The notes under the pieces were generated by a model, which was not told the DNA's origin, searched no databases, and saw only the letters and a list, made by a program, of their open reading frames with translations. Of a stretch of DNA of 64,000 nt, positions 8,594 to 17,732 are shown piece after piece (position 1 is the first letter of the stretch; every line of letters begins with the position of its first letter). Location of the stretch: contig JBGFRC010000001.1 of NCBI GenBank assembly GCA_041695325.1, positions 8,473 through 72,472 of the forward strand, given 5' to 3'. Made by a program: the position numbers and the translations under genes. Origin of the DNA: SURF-13 sp041695325. Lineage in GTDB: Bacteria > Pseudomonadota > Gammaproteobacteria > SURF-13.

Positions 8594-9523
8594 TTAGATT
8601 GCGGCATCCGTACAATAGTTCAATACTTTGGTCAAGACATTTGCGTCCAGGCCGTCAAACCACGTCACGCCCGGCTCCGCGCGCAGCCAGGTAAGCTGGC
8701 GCTTCGCCAGTTGGCGTGTAGCTATAATAGCGCGTTTTGCCATCTCCTCGCAATCAAACTCCCCTTGCAGATGCCGCCATACCTGGCGGTAGCCGACCGC
8801 GCGCAGGGCCGGCGTATCCAGGCTCAAATCCCTGCGCTGTTTAAGGTTTTTCACTTCTTCAATCAGACCGCGCCGCAGCATGTCATGAAAGCGCGCGGCG
8901 ATGCGTTCGTGCAGTGCCGCGCGCCGGACGGGCGCAAGGGCGATTTTCTGAATCTGGTAAGGCAACGCGGCGCGCGAGGCCGCGCGGTGCAGTTCGCTCA
9001 TCGGCGAGCCGCGCAGTTCGCAAACCTCCAGCGCGCGCTGGATGCGCTGCGCGTCGTTGGGATGGATGCGCGCGGCGGAGACGGGGTCCAGCCGAGCCAG
9101 GCGTGCATGCAGCGCCGCCCAGCCGTGTTGTCCGGCCTCGGCGGTCAGGCGCGCGCGCAGGACGGGATCGGCGCCTGGCAGGTCCGCGAGACCTTGCTCC
9201 AGCGCCCGGAAATACAAGAGGGTGCCGCCCACCAGCAGCGGAATACGCCCGCGCCGCGCGATCTGCTCCATCTCGCGCAGCGCATCCAGGCGGAACTGCG
9301 CCGCCGAATAAGCTTCGGCCGGATCGCGGATATCTATCAAGCGATGCGGGGCGCGCGCCAATGTTTCGGGCGGCGGCTTGGCGGTGCCGATGTCCATGCC
9401 GCGGTACACCATGCCGGAGTCCACGCTGATGATGTCGCACGGCAGCCGCTCGGCCAAACTCAACGCAAGCTCGGTCTTGCCGGAGGCGGTCGGCCCCATT
9501 AAAAAGATGGCGGGTGGCAACAT
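8594..9523 (-). CDS. miaA: tRNA dimethylallyltransferase MiaA
   Basis: 309 residues from the ATG at 9523 (MLPPAIFLMGPTASGKTELA). A more distal in-frame start at 9649 would add a non-homologous stretch overlapping mutL, so it was rejected. MiaA prenylates A37 of tRNAs reading UNN codons, using DMAPP. The P-loop GPTASGKT, the DSGMVYRGMDIGTAKP substrate loop, LVGGTLLYFRAL and the RTLYR-like NDAQRIQRALEV segment are present. Upstream of hfq and downstream of mutL on the same strand. Confidence 0.96.
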   Translation of the reverse strand: MLPPAIFLMGPTASGKTELALSLAERLPCDIISVDSGMVYRGMDIGTAKPPPETLARAPHRLIDIRDPAEAYSAAQFRLDALREMEQIARRGRIPLLVGGTLLYFRALEQGLADLPGADPVLRARLTAEAGQHGWAALHARLARLDPVSAARIHPNDAQRIQRALEVCELRGSPMSELHRAASRAALPYQIQKIALAPVRRAALHERIAARFHDMLRRGLIEEVKNLKQRRDLSLDTPALRAVGYRQVWRHLQGEFDCEEMAKRAIIATRQLAKRQLTWLRAEPGVTWFDGLDANVLTKVLNYCTDAAI

Positions 9524-9573
9524 AACATGCAGGTGCGAATTGATTCGCGCTTGAAGGCCGAATAAATCCGGCC

Positions 9574-11331
9574 TTACCGCCCCCTCATGAACAGCTTGTC
9601 CAGCGCCGTCATATCGAGCTGCACCCAGGTAGGGCGGCCGTGGTTGCACTGGTTGCTGCGCGAGGTAGCTTCCATATCGCGCAGCAGTGCGTTCATCTCC
9701 GCAATGCTGAGCTTGCGTCGCGCGCGCACCGCGGTGTGACAGGCCATGCCCGCCAGGATTTCGTTCATCTGTTCACCCGGGCGCGCGCTGGTTCCGTACG
9801 CGGCAATGTCCGCCAGCGCGTCGCGCAGCAGCGCGGCGGCGTCCGCGTCGCCGAGCAGCGCCGGGACCTGGCGGATCAGGAGCGCCTCCGGCCCGGCTCG
9901 GCTGATTTCAAAACCCAGTTTGTTTAACAGCGCGCCGTGCCGCTCCGCGAGCTCGGCCTCATGCTCGCTCACGTTCACGCTGACCGGCACCAGCAGCGGT
10001 TGCGCGCGCACGCCTTCGCCTTGCAGCGCCTGCTTCAGGCGTTCATACACCACGCGCTCGTGCGCGGCGTGCATGTCCACCAGCACCAGGCCGCTCTTGT
10101 TCTCGGCCAGGATATAGATGCCCTGTAATTGCGCCAGCGCATAACCCAGCGGCGGCATATCTTGCGGTGCGGCGGCTTCCCGTATCGGCTCCAACGACGG
10201 CATGCCGTGCAAAATGTTGTAGGCGCTGATCTGCTCACGCACCTGTGATGCGTTGGGGTGCAGCGGCATGGCGGTTTGCTGCGCGTGTTGCACATGGAAC
10301 GCGGCTGCCGGCGGCGCGGCGGAAACGGTCTGGCCCGCGCGCGTCCCGGCCAGTGCCTGCTGCACGGCGCGATACAGAAAATCGTGCGCCAGACGCGCGG
10401 TGCGAAAACGCACTTCATGCTTGGCCGGATGAACGTTCACATCCACCTCTTCCGGCGGCAGGATAAAGTAGAGCACATAGGCCGGGTGGCGCCCCTGATA
10501 CAGCACGCCCTGGTAAGCCTGGCGCAGCGCGTGGCTCACCAGCTTGTCGCGGATCAGGCGCCCGTTGAGATAAAAATACTGCATGTCAGCCTGGCTGCGC
10601 GAGAAGGTGGGCAGGCTGATCCAGCCTCTCACGCGCAACGGCCCGGCCCCGAATTCCATGCCGAGCGCCTGCGCCATGAAACTCTCTCCGCACAGCGCGG
10701 CCACGCGCCGCTCTATTCCTTCCTCGGCGCGCAACGTGAACACCGTGCGCTCGTGGTGGCGCAGCGTGAAGTCCGTATCGGCGCGCGACAAGGCCAGGCG
10801 CTTGACCGTCTCGTGCAGGTGCTCAAACTCGGTCTGCTCGCTCCTGAGAAACTTGCGCCGCGCGGGAATGTTATAAAACAGATCGCGCACCTCCACCGTG
10901 GTGCCGACGGGGTGCGGCGTAGGACGCGGCGCGCCGGTTTCGCCGCCGGCGATGGTCCAGCCGTTGGCGTCTTCCGCGCTGCGCGAGGCGAGTGTAAGAC
11001 GTGACACGGAACAGATGCTGGGCAGCGCCTCGCCGCGGAAGCCGAGGCTCTGGACCCGTTCCAGGTCGCCCAAGGTTTGTATTTTGCTGGTGGCGTGACG
11101 GCTCAGGGCCAAGGCTAGATCGTTCCTGCGGATACCGCAGCCGTCGTCGCGCACCCGCATCAGGCGCATGCCGCCCTGCTCCACTTCGATTTCGATCCGG
11201 CGCGCGCCCGCGTCCAGGCTGTTCTCCAGCAACTCTTTCATAACCGAAGCCGGGCGCTCCACCACCTCACCGGCGGCGATCTGGCCTATGAGCACATCGG
11301 GCAGGCGCTGTATGCGTGGAATTTCCGACAA
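9574..11331 (-). CDS. mutL: DNA mismatch repair protein MutL, with endonuclease-type C-terminus
   Basis: 585 residues from a TTG start at 11331, chosen because AGAGGT lies 6 bases upstream and family homology begins at once (IPRIQRLPDVLIGQIAAGEV). GHKL ATPase motifs: KELLENSLDAGA, RDDGCGI, GFRGEALPSI. The C-terminal domain keeps DMHAAHERVVYE, matching the DQHA(X)2E(X)4E nuclease motif, as well as ACHTAVRA and CNHGRP (usually CPHGRP), which form the metal site. This suggests a nicking MutL that needs no MutH. A longer in-frame start exists at 11367. Confidence 0.95.
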   Translation of the reverse strand: MSEIPRIQRLPDVLIGQIAAGEVVERPASVMKELLENSLDAGARRIEIEVEQGGMRLMRVRDDGCGIRRNDLALALSRHATSKIQTLGDLERVQSLGFRGEALPSICSVSRLTLASRSAEDANGWTIAGGETGAPRPTPHPVGTTVEVRDLFYNIPARRKFLRSEQTEFEHLHETVKRLALSRADTDFTLRHHERTVFTLRAEEGIERRVAALCGESFMAQALGMEFGAGPLRVRGWISLPTFSRSQADMQYFYLNGRLIRDKLVSHALRQAYQGVLYQGRHPAYVLYFILPPEEVDVNVHPAKHEVRFRTARLAHDFLYRAVQQALAGTRAGQTVSAAPPAAAFHVQHAQQTAMPLHPNASQVREQISAYNILHGMPSLEPIREAAAPQDMPPLGYALAQLQGIYILAENKSGLVLVDMHAAHERVVYERLKQALQGEGVRAQPLLVPVSVNVSEHEAELAERHGALLNKLGFEISRAGPEALLIRQVPALLGDADAAALLRDALADIAAYGTSARPGEQMNEILAGMACHTAVRARRKLSIAEMNALLRDMEATSRSNQCNHGRPTWVQLDMTALDKLFMRGR

Positions 11332-11416
11332 CGGTGTACCTCTTGGTAAGGCCGCTTTGACCCTCACAGTATAAGGTCAAATCTCCCGCTTTCTAAGAGG
11401 CATATTCGGTAGACTG

Positions 11417-12625
11417 TTACAGACGGCGCGCGGAAGTATTCGGACCTTCCTCCTGCGCCACGGTGCGCCGGTGCTGGGCCTCCTCGGCCAGCACCGTACC
11501 GGGCGGGGCCTTGCGGGCGAAATACTCACGCACTCCTTTCATCACGGCTTGTGCGAACTTTTCCTGGCGGCGAGGATCGCGCAACTTTTTTTCTTCAAGC
11601 GGATTGGAGATAAATGCGGTCTCGACCAGAACGGACGGCACGTCCGGCGACTTCAGCACCACGAACCCGGCCTGCTGTACTTGCGGTTTGTGCAGGTCGC
11701 CCACGGCGCCCAGCTCTTTCAATATACTGGACGCCACGTCGTGACTGGCCTCTATCGTCGCAGTCTGCGACAGGTCGAGCAGCACCGAGGCAAGCAAATC
11801 GTCCTTGTCGTCCAGGCTCACGCCCCCCACGAGATCAGCGGCGTTTTCGCGTTCAGCGAGCCAGTGCGCGACCTCGCTGGTGGCGCCGCGTTCAGACAGG
11901 GTAAACACCGAGGATCCGCGCGCTTCGGGGCGGAGAAAGGCGTCGGCGTGTATGGACACGAATAGATCGGCCTTGTGTTCGCGCGCCTTGTGGATACGCC
12001 CGCGCAGGCTCACATAATAATCGCCGTCGCGCGTGAGCACCGCCTTCATGCCGCGCTCCTGGTTGACAAGCGCGGCGAGCTTGCGCGCAATGGCGAGCGT
12101 GACGTCCTTTTCCCTGGTGCCGCGCTTGCCAAGCGCCCCGGGGTCCTCGCCACCATGACCGGCGTCTATCGCCACCACCACGTCGCGCAACGGCGCAGTG
12201 GGCTTGGTTTCACGCGGCGGCTCCACGACGGCCTTAGCCGTCGCGGCGGGATACAAGTCCACCACCAGACGGTGGCCGTATTGTTTGTAAGGCTTGAGGG
12301 TAAAACTCTTGGCCTCGACGCCAGGCTTGAGTTGCAGCGTGAAGAGAGTGCCGTCCAGGGCGGGCAGGCTTTCGATTTTACTGAGCAGACCCTTCTTACC
12401 GTCATAGGCGGGCAGCGGATTAAGCAGCCGCGCGTCGCTGATCCGGATTTCAATCCGGCCGGTCTGCTGGGTGAGTTGATACTCTACCGGTCCGCTCAGG
12501 TCCAGCACCAAACGGGTGTTGTCGGGGGCGGGCCAAATGCGCACGCCCTGAATGTCCACCGGCGCGGCGGCCAGTGGCATCACCGTGACCATCAGCATCA
12601 ACGCTACGCCCAAGCGTCTCATCAT
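11417..12625 (-). CDS. N-acetylmuramoyl-L-alanine amidase with AMIN domain (AmiB/AmiC type)
   Basis: 402 residues: signal peptide (MMRRLGVALMLMVTVMPLAAA), AMIN domain (about 22-130, VDIQGVRIWPAPDNTRLVLDL) that targets septal peptidoglycan, a linker, then an Amidase_3 zinc domain. Zinc ligands and the catalytic residue lie in AIDAGHGGEDPGA, the glutamate of TREKDVTLA, SIHADAF and LVETAFISN. It cleaves the amide between MurNAc and the stem peptide during daughter-cell separation. No LysM repeat is visible. Placed between tsaE and mutL exactly like amiB. Confidence 0.94.
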   Translation of the reverse strand: MMRRLGVALMLMVTVMPLAAAPVDIQGVRIWPAPDNTRLVLDLSGPVEYQLTQQTGRIEIRISDARLLNPLPAYDGKKGLLSKIESLPALDGTLFTLQLKPGVEAKSFTLKPYKQYGHRLVVDLYPAATAKAVVEPPRETKPTAPLRDVVVAIDAGHGGEDPGALGKRGTREKDVTLAIARKLAALVNQERGMKAVLTRDGDYYVSLRGRIHKAREHKADLFVSIHADAFLRPEARGSSVFTLSERGATSEVAHWLAERENAADLVGGVSLDDKDDLLASVLLDLSQTATIEASHDVASSILKELGAVGDLHKPQVQQAGFVVLKSPDVPSVLVETAFISNPLEEKKLRDPRRQEKFAQAVMKGVREYFARKAPPGTVLAEEAQHRRTVAQEEGPNTSARRL

Positions 12626-12710
12626 CCTGCTCCCAGCCAGGGTTTGCGTCAGCCTACTCTATAAAAAAATATTTTGCAACTATTTTATATGGTTACAGTT
12701 TAAACTTCGA

Positions 12711-13193
12711 CTAATTTGATGATTGTGGCTGCCAGCCCGCCATGGTACGCAGTATTTCCTCGCCTCGCGCCGTTTTTGCATTTAAATTCAATGACCTACC
12801 TTTGTTGACCCAGGCTAGTGCCAGTGCAATATCCGGCTCCGGCAGCACGCCCTCGCCCCGCTCCGGCCATTCGAGCAGGCAGATGGCACGGGGAGCAAAA
12901 TAGTCTTCCAGCCCCATGGCCGTCAATTCGGATGGGGAATTAATTCTATATAAATCAAAATGGTATATTGTTATATCGGCAAGCTCATAGGGCTCAACCA
13001 AGGTAAACGTCGGGCTCTTCACCGCGCCTTGATGCCCTAAAGCACGCAGCACACCACGCACCAGAGTGGTTTTGCCCGCGCCCAGTTCGCCGCTGAGATA
13101 AATCCTGTCTCCTGCGCGCAGTTGCTTGGCCAGCGCTGCGCCGAAGGCCAGCATCACGGCCTCGTCCGCTATCACATAGTGTGTTTCAGGCAC
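12711..13193 (-). CDS. tsaE: tRNA threonylcarbamoyladenosine biosynthesis ATPase TsaE
   Basis: 160 residues. P-loop GELGAGKTTLVRG at about 38-50 and the family motif SPTFTLVEPYE are clear, followed by HFDLYRI and the Walker-B-like CLLEWPERGE. TsaE is the ATPase partner of TsaB/TsaD in making t6A37 on ANN-decoding tRNAs. It overlaps the end of nnr by 8 bases, so it is coupled to it. The AT-rich gap (12626-12710) before the amidase could hold a promoter for the amidase. Confidence 0.95.
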   Translation of the reverse strand: MPETHYVIADEAVMLAFGAALAKQLRAGDRIYLSGELGAGKTTLVRGVLRALGHQGAVKSPTFTLVEPYELADITIYHFDLYRINSPSELTAMGLEDYFAPRAICLLEWPERGEGVLPEPDIALALAWVNKGRSLNLNAKTARGEEILRTMAGWQPQSSN

Positions 13194-14664
13194 GATTCAC
13201 CAGCATGCGCAAAGGCGCGAACAAATCGCTCGCCAGCAGCCCGCGCTCGCCGCGCTGTGCCGCTTCGTCGCCCGCCTGCGCGTGCAGATGCACACCCAGC
13301 CGCGCGGCATCGGCCAGGGTGATGCCTTGCACGGTCAAGCCTGCAATGACGCCGGTCAACACGTCACCCACGCCTGCGCTCGCCATGCTGGGATTGCCCG
13401 CGGTACACACGCTGACCGCTCCATCTCCAGCGGCAATCAACGTGCCCGCGCCTTTCAGCACTGCGACGCCGCCGTACTGCGCACGCAGTTGCCGCACGGC
13501 GTAATAACGATCACGCTGAATCACGCTGCCCGCGCAATTCAGTAAACGCCCCGCTTCCCCGGGATGCGGCGTCAATATCCAGTCAGCCCGCGTTTGCGGG
13601 TGCTGCGCGAGCAGATTGAGCGCGTCGGCATCCACCACCAAGGGCAAAGAAGTCCGCAACACGGCGTTGAACAACTCGACCGCCCAAGGCGACAGGCCGA
13701 GGCCGGGGCCGATGGCAACCGCGTCCACCTTTTCCAGCAAGAGCTGCAACTGCTCCGCGTTCTCCACCCCATGACACAACAGCTCCGGGCGCTGAGCGCA
13801 GAGTGCCGAGGCATGCGATGTGCGCGTGGCGACATAAACCAATCCGGCCCCGGCGCGCGCCGCGGCCTCGCCCGCGAGACGCGCTGCGCCCGCCATGCCG
13901 TGATCGCCGCCGATCACCAGCACGCGCCCGTAATCGCCTTTGTGCGAGTCGCGCGCGCGCAGCTTGAGCCGCGGTAAATTCTCTGCCGCGAGTCTTACCG
14001 CGGCAGGCGTGGCGCGCTGAACGATCTCCTGCGGCACGCCTAAATCATCCAGCACGATCTTGCCGCAATGATCCGGCGCCGCGCCGGTGAACAAACCCTG
14101 CTTGAGGGCGAGAAAACTGACGGTGACGCTCGCGCGCACCGCCGCACCGTGCACCGCGCCGGTGTCCGCATCCAGGCCGGAAGGAACATCGAGCGCCAGC
14201 ACGTGCTTGTGCGCATGATTAATCGCCCTGATCGCTTCGCGCCACGCGCCACTCACCTCCCGATCCAGCCCGATGCCAAACAGCGCATCCACAATCAGCT
14301 CGGCGTCTTTGAGCCGCACCGCGGAAAACGGCGTTACTTCTACGCCCGCCGCGCGCAATGCCTCATACGCCGCCTGCGCATCCCCGCGCAGCGCGCCCTC
14401 CTCCCCCGCCTGCAATACGCACAGCTCCAGCCCGGCCTCATGCGCCAGCCGCGCCGTCACAAACCCATCGCCGCCGTTATTCCCCGTGCCGCACACCAAG
14501 ACGATGCGCCGTGCCTTGGGCCAATGCGCGCGCAGCGTCTCAAACGCTGCACGCCCTGCGCGCTCCATCAGCATCGCGCCCGGAATGCCGTATTCCTCGA
14601 TGGCGATACGATCAAACTCCCGCACTTGCGCGGCGCGGTATAAGTTGACAGGAAGATCAGACAT
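13186..14664 (-). CDS. nnr: Bifunctional NAD(P)H-hydrate epimerase / ADP-dependent dehydratase
   Basis: 492 residues with two fused domains. The N-terminal YjeF_N epimerase (about 1-215) has GTGNNGGDGFVTARL and LDVPSGLDADTGAVHG. The C-terminal ribokinase-like dehydratase (about 225-490) has DSHKGDYGRVLVIGG, ILTPHPGEAGRL and NPSMASAGVGDVLTGVIAGL. Together they repair damaged NADHX and NADPHX. Begins the tsaE/amidase/mutL transcription unit. A multi-hairpin repeat lies just upstream. Confidence 0.96.
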   Translation of the reverse strand: MSDLPVNLYRAAQVREFDRIAIEEYGIPGAMLMERAGRAAFETLRAHWPKARRIVLVCGTGNNGGDGFVTARLAHEAGLELCVLQAGEEGALRGDAQAAYEALRAAGVEVTPFSAVRLKDAELIVDALFGIGLDREVSGAWREAIRAINHAHKHVLALDVPSGLDADTGAVHGAAVRASVTVSFLALKQGLFTGAAPDHCGKIVLDDLGVPQEIVQRATPAAVRLAAENLPRLKLRARDSHKGDYGRVLVIGGDHGMAGAARLAGEAAARAGAGLVYVATRTSHASALCAQRPELLCHGVENAEQLQLLLEKVDAVAIGPGLGLSPWAVELFNAVLRTSLPLVVDADALNLLAQHPQTRADWILTPHPGEAGRLLNCAGSVIQRDRYYAVRQLRAQYGGVAVLKGAGTLIAAGDGAVSVCTAGNPSMASAGVGDVLTGVIAGLTVQGITLADAARLGVHLHAQAGDEAAQRGERGLLASDLFAPLRMLVNRA

Positions 14665-14699
14665 GCAAGCTATGTTAAAAGATGCCGCCTGTTCGTACT

Positions 14700-14938
14700 A
14701 GCAGTTCGTTGAAAAACGAACTGCTAAGCGCCACAGGGGTGAGCCATGCCGGTGGCATGGCGAACGGACGCACAGGACGTGCGCCCTGGACTTTTCCGCG
14801 GAGCCGGGACGGCGCAGCGGAAAAGTGCCGCATCGAAAATCAAACACACAAGTGTTTGATTTTCGGAGCGAGGCGCGGACATGTGCCGCGCCAAGTGAGT
14901 TGAAAATCGCCAAGGATGGCGATTTTCAACAAACTGCT
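14700..14938. repeat. Multi-hairpin modular repeat, copy 1
   Basis: About 239 bases made almost wholly of consecutive palindromes. The first stem is 11 bp with loop GAAA (14700-14725), the second pairs GCCATGCC with GGCATGGC (14743-14761). Then come a CGCAC/GTGCG stem, a long stem CTTTTCCGC/GCGGAAAAG, a 14-bp stem on CGAAAATCAAACAC, a GCGCGG/CCGCGC stem and a last stem TTGAAAATCGCCA/TGGCGATTTTCAA. The ends read AGCAGTTCGTT and the inverse of AGCAGTTTGTT. A near-identical inverted copy is at 59136-59373; a related element is at 35401-35608. No protein is encoded. Confidence 0.9.
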
Positions 14939-15177
14939 GGCAAAACTTCTTGTCGCAGTTGCGCACTTAAAATAAACGGATGTATCCTTTATGTTATGAG
15001 CATACCCGTTGAAAAAAATTACCGAGGCTATCTTATCGTTGCCAAGTGATGCGCGAGCGTTGCTGGCAGAAAGAACGCCAGTCCGGTCCCAGAAATCCGG
15101 CTATTGGCATGCTCGCACAGAGGCCGGGGCTTAACAAGTGAAGCATGTGGACACGAATAACGTCCCCACCCATCTTT
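14939..15177. other. Intergenic stretch with no recognised gene
   Basis: The rest of the gap between the repeat and the msrA stop. It holds only a 17-codon open frame starting at about 14998 with no family resemblance. No tRNA, convincing promoter or terminator was recognised. Confidence 0.6.
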
Positions 15178-15720
15178 TCAGGATTTAAGCTTCGCGTTGT
15201 AACGCTCGCGGAATTTTTTGAGTTTGGGGGCAATGACCATCTGGCAGTACGGTTGATTGCCGTTTCTGGCGTAGTAATCCTGGTGATAGTCTTCGGCGCG
15301 GTAAAACGCGCTGAACGGTGCAAGCTCGGTAACGATCGGGCCGGGCCAGATCCGCGTTGCGCTGATTTCCTGAATCACCTGTCCGGCAACCCGTTTTTGC
15401 TCGGGCGTGTGATAAAAAATCACTGAGCGGTATTGGGTGCCGGCGTCATTGCCCTGGCGGTTGAGCGTGGTGGGGTCATGGACGGAGAAGAATATCTCCA
15501 GCAATTCCCGATAGCTGATAACGCCGGGGTCGAACGTGACTTGCACCACCTCGGCGTGGCCGGTGTTGCCGGTACAGACTTCACGATAGGAAGGATTTTT
15601 TATCTCGCCGCCGGAGTAGCCGGATTCGACTTTGGACACGCCTTTGAGGGCGGCGAACAGCGGCTCCAGACACCAGAAGCAGCCGCCGCCCAGGGTTGCA
15701 AGCTCCGCGTTCGCAGGCAT
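15178..15720 (-). CDS. msrA: Peptide-methionine (S)-S-oxide reductase MsrA
   Basis: 180 residues from ATG at 15720; the frame stays open further upstream, but that part is antisense to nothing recognisable and lies inside folE. The catalytic motif GGGCFWCLEPLF carries the nucleophilic Cys; GYSGGEIKNPSYREVCTG and the EVVQVTFDP region are typical. It repairs S-epimers of methionine sulfoxide with thioredoxin. The start codon overlaps the folE stop (TGATG), so the genes are coupled. Confidence 0.96.
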   Translation of the reverse strand: MPANAELATLGGGCFWCLEPLFAALKGVSKVESGYSGGEIKNPSYREVCTGNTGHAEVVQVTFDPGVISYRELLEIFFSVHDPTTLNRQGNDAGTQYRSVIFYHTPEQKRVAGQVIQEISATRIWPGPIVTELAPFSAFYRAEDYHQDYYARNGNQPYCQMVIAPKLKKFRERYNAKLKS

Positions 15721-16319
15721 CAGGGGAGTTCGCGCTGCATGCCGATGAGAGTGAACAATTCCATGCGCGAGGAGGGATTGTTGAGAAACACGCCGTGCAG
15801 TTTGCTGGTGGTGGTCCAGGAACCGGGTTTTTTCGCGCCGCGGTAGCACATGCAGAAGTGCTGGCACTGCATGATGACCGCAACGCCCTGCGGCTGCAAA
15901 ACCTCTTCGATGGTATCCGCGATCTGAGCGGTGAGCTTTTCCTGCACTTGCAGGCGTTTGGAGTAAATGTCCACTACGCGCGCGAGCTTGGACAAGCCGA
16001 TGATGCGCCCGTTCGGGATGTAGGCGACGTGCGCCTTGCCCACGAACGGCACCATGTGATGCTCGCAATGGCTGTGCAGTTCGATGTCGGACACCAGCAC
16101 CAGCTCATCATAGCCCACCGCCGGCTCGAAGGTTTTGAGCAGATGTTCCTTGGGGTCCTGCTGATAGCCCTGGAAGTGCTCCTGCAATACGCCGATCACG
16201 CGCTCGGGCGTGTCGCGCAATCCGTCGCGGTCCGGATTCTCGCCGATGTACTCCAGCAGCCCGCGGATATGCGCCATGGCTTGCTGGTCTTTTTTATTGA
16301 ACGATGAGGAATCAGGCAT
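15720..16319 (-). CDS. folE: GTP cyclohydrolase I
   Basis: 199 residues. It converts GTP to 7,8-dihydroneopterin triphosphate, the entry to folate and pterin cofactors. Visible motifs: GENPDRDGLRDTPERV, the zinc-binding SHCEHHMVPFVGKAHV, and QCQHFCMCYRG near the C-terminus, which carries the third zinc Cys. A pterin carbinolamine dehydratase (27557) lies elsewhere in the window. Followed directly by msrA. Confidence 0.97.
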   Translation of the reverse strand: MPDSSSFNKKDQQAMAHIRGLLEYIGENPDRDGLRDTPERVIGVLQEHFQGYQQDPKEHLLKTFEPAVGYDELVLVSDIELHSHCEHHMVPFVGKAHVAYIPNGRIIGLSKLARVVDIYSKRLQVQEKLTAQIADTIEEVLQPQGVAVIMQCQHFCMCYRGAKKPGSWTTTSKLHGVFLNNPSSRMELFTLIGMQRELP

Positions 16320-16390
16320 GATAGGTGTCCAGTGTTACCGGATAAACGAATAATGGGTTGATGAGCGGTGTGCGCCACGCCGCTACAATT

Positions 16391-16657
16391 TTAAGATGAT
16401 ACCGCGTCTTTGCCGGCCGTGAGGTTTAAATACTTCTGCTGTAATTGTTCTTTGGTTTCAACGTAATCCGGGTTGAGCGGGATGCAGTCCACCGGACACA
16501 CTTCCACGCACTGCGGTTTGTCGAAGTGCCCGACGCATTCGGTGCACAGCTTGGGGTCTATGACGTAAATCTCCGCCCCTTGCGAGATCGCGCCGTTGGG
16601 GCATTCCGGCTCGCACACGTCGCAATTGATGCAGTCCTGGGTAATCATTAACGCCAT
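16391..16657 (-). CDS. YfhL-family 2[4Fe-4S] ferredoxin
   Basis: 88 residues. Two cluster motifs: CINCDVCEPECPNGAI near the N-terminus, and a second with an insert (CTECVGHFDKPQCVEVCPVDCI), the hallmark of Allochromatium-type/YfhL ferredoxins with an extended loop and C-terminal helix. It is a soluble low-potential electron carrier. Just upstream (16701-16725) lies a close match to the IscR type-1 operator, so expression probably follows Fe-S status. Confidence 0.93.
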   Translation of the reverse strand: MALMITQDCINCDVCEPECPNGAISQGAEIYVIDPKLCTECVGHFDKPQCVEVCPVDCIPLNPDYVETKEQLQQKYLNLTAGKDAVSS

Positions 16658-16692
16658 ACTTCATTTCACCCGCTACTTTTCCAACGTCGGCT

Positions 16693-16725
16693 AAATTACT
16701 ATACCTGACTAAAATAGTCAATTAT
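16693..16725 (-). promoter_or_regulatory. Sigma-70 promoter overlapped by IscR type-1-like operator
   Basis: The 25 bases at 16701-16725 fit the IscR/RsrR type-1 consensus ATA-S-YY-GACT-RWWWY-AGTC-RR-S-TAT at all but one position (T where S is expected). On the minus strand TTGACT (16716-16721) and TAATTT (16693-16698) are 17 bases apart, a good sigma-70 promoter pointing at the ferredoxin gene. The operator covers the -35 and spacer, as expected for repression by [2Fe-2S]-IscR. Confidence 0.7.
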
Positions 16726-17312
16726 TGCAGACGCTGTGCGATTTGCGCCACGCGCCTGCCCAAGGCGTGGCACAGGCGCTGCTCTTCCACGCTCAAGGGA
16801 TGCTTGTCGTCCGGCCCGGCCCAGTGGCTCGCACCGTAAGGCGTGCCGCCGCTCGCGGTGGTGGTAAGGTCCGGCTCGCTGTACGGGAGGCCGACGATCA
16901 TCATGCCGTGGTGCAGCAGCGGCAACATCATACTGATAAGGGTGGTCTCCTGCCCGCCGTGCAGGCTGGCGGTGGAGGTAAATACGGCGGCCGGTTTGCC
17001 GGTCAGGGCGCCGGACAGCCATAGGCCGCCGGTGCCGTCCAGAAAATATTTGAGCGGCGCGGCCATGTTGCCAAAACGCGTGGGACTCCCCAGTATCAGG
17101 CCCGCGCATTCCTTCAGATCTTCCGGCGTAACGTAGGGCGGGCCGGAGGCGGGGATGCTGTCCTCGACGCTTTCACACACAGCCGACACGCGCGGCACGG
17201 TGCGTACGCGCGCCTGCATGCCGCCCGCCTCCTCCACGCCGCGCGCGACGTGCTGCGCCATTTGCGCCACACTGCCGCCGCTGCTGTAGTACAATATTAA
17301 AATATCGGCCAT
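16722..17312 (-). CDS. wrbA: NAD(P)H:quinone oxidoreductase WrbA
   Basis: 196 residues from ATG at 17312 (MADILILYYSSGGSV). Flavodoxin-like fold: the FMN phosphate loop is SSGGSVAQMAQHVARG, with GSPTRFGNMAAPLKYFLDGTGGLW and the STASLHGGQETT region typical of WrbA. It reduces quinones by two electrons, limiting oxidative stress. An in-frame ATG at 17339 would add nine residues with no family support. Its stop overlaps the IscR-like operator of the next gene. Confidence 0.95.
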   Translation of the reverse strand: MADILILYYSSGGSVAQMAQHVARGVEEAGGMQARVRTVPRVSAVCESVEDSIPASGPPYVTPEDLKECAGLILGSPTRFGNMAAPLKYFLDGTGGLWLSGALTGKPAAVFTSTASLHGGQETTLISMMLPLLHHGMMIVGLPYSEPDLTTTASGGTPYGASHWAGPDDKHPLSVEEQRLCHALGRRVAQIAQRLQ

Positions 17313-17402
17313 GGCGGATACATGGATTGATACACGCATGGTAGCCCAATTTAGCCGTCATGCACAGAGCTTGCATCATCCTGCCGGAATACCGACGTCT
17401 TC

Positions 17403-17696
17403 ATGACTCGCACAAAACTGTTGCCGCTGCTCATTCTGCTCGCCGGGCTGAGCGCCGCTTGCGCCAGCATTCCCTCGCAGGAGATGAGCGACGCGCGCCA
17501 GGCGGTGCAGGCGGCGCATGAGGCCAACGCGGACAAGCTTGCCCCTGAGCCGCTTAACGAAGCGCAGAAACTGCTGGACGAAGCACGCACCGCGCTCGGC
17601 CAGGGCGATTACAGCGCGGCGCGCGCCAAGGCCATCCGCGCCAAAGAAGCCGCGATCCGCGCACGCGAACAGGCGCTGGGCGCCCAGCCTGAATAA
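17403..17696 (+). CDS. DUF4398-type lipoprotein
   Basis: 97 residues. A signal peptide ends in the lipobox LSAAC, so the mature protein should be lipidated at Cys20. The rest is an Ala/Glu/Arg-rich helical region (SDARQAVQAAHEANADK, EAQKLLDEARTALGQGDY) with two weak TPR-like repeats, as in DUF4398 outer-membrane-associated proteins. Function unknown. Lies 36 bases before proS on the same strand. Confidence 0.8.
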   Translation: MTRTKLLPLLILLAGLSAACASIPSQEMSDARQAVQAAHEANADKLAPEPLNEAQKLLDEARTALGQGDYSAARAKAIRAKEAAIRAREQALGAQPE

Positions 17697-17732
17697 ACAC
17701 ACGCTCAAGTTTTCAATCACCTCTTCCTGCGC

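Noticed and set aside
14700..14938. Series of short palindromes that could be taken for a CRISPR array
   Set aside because: The units differ in sequence and size, there is no constant repeat with unique spacers, and no cas genes are near.
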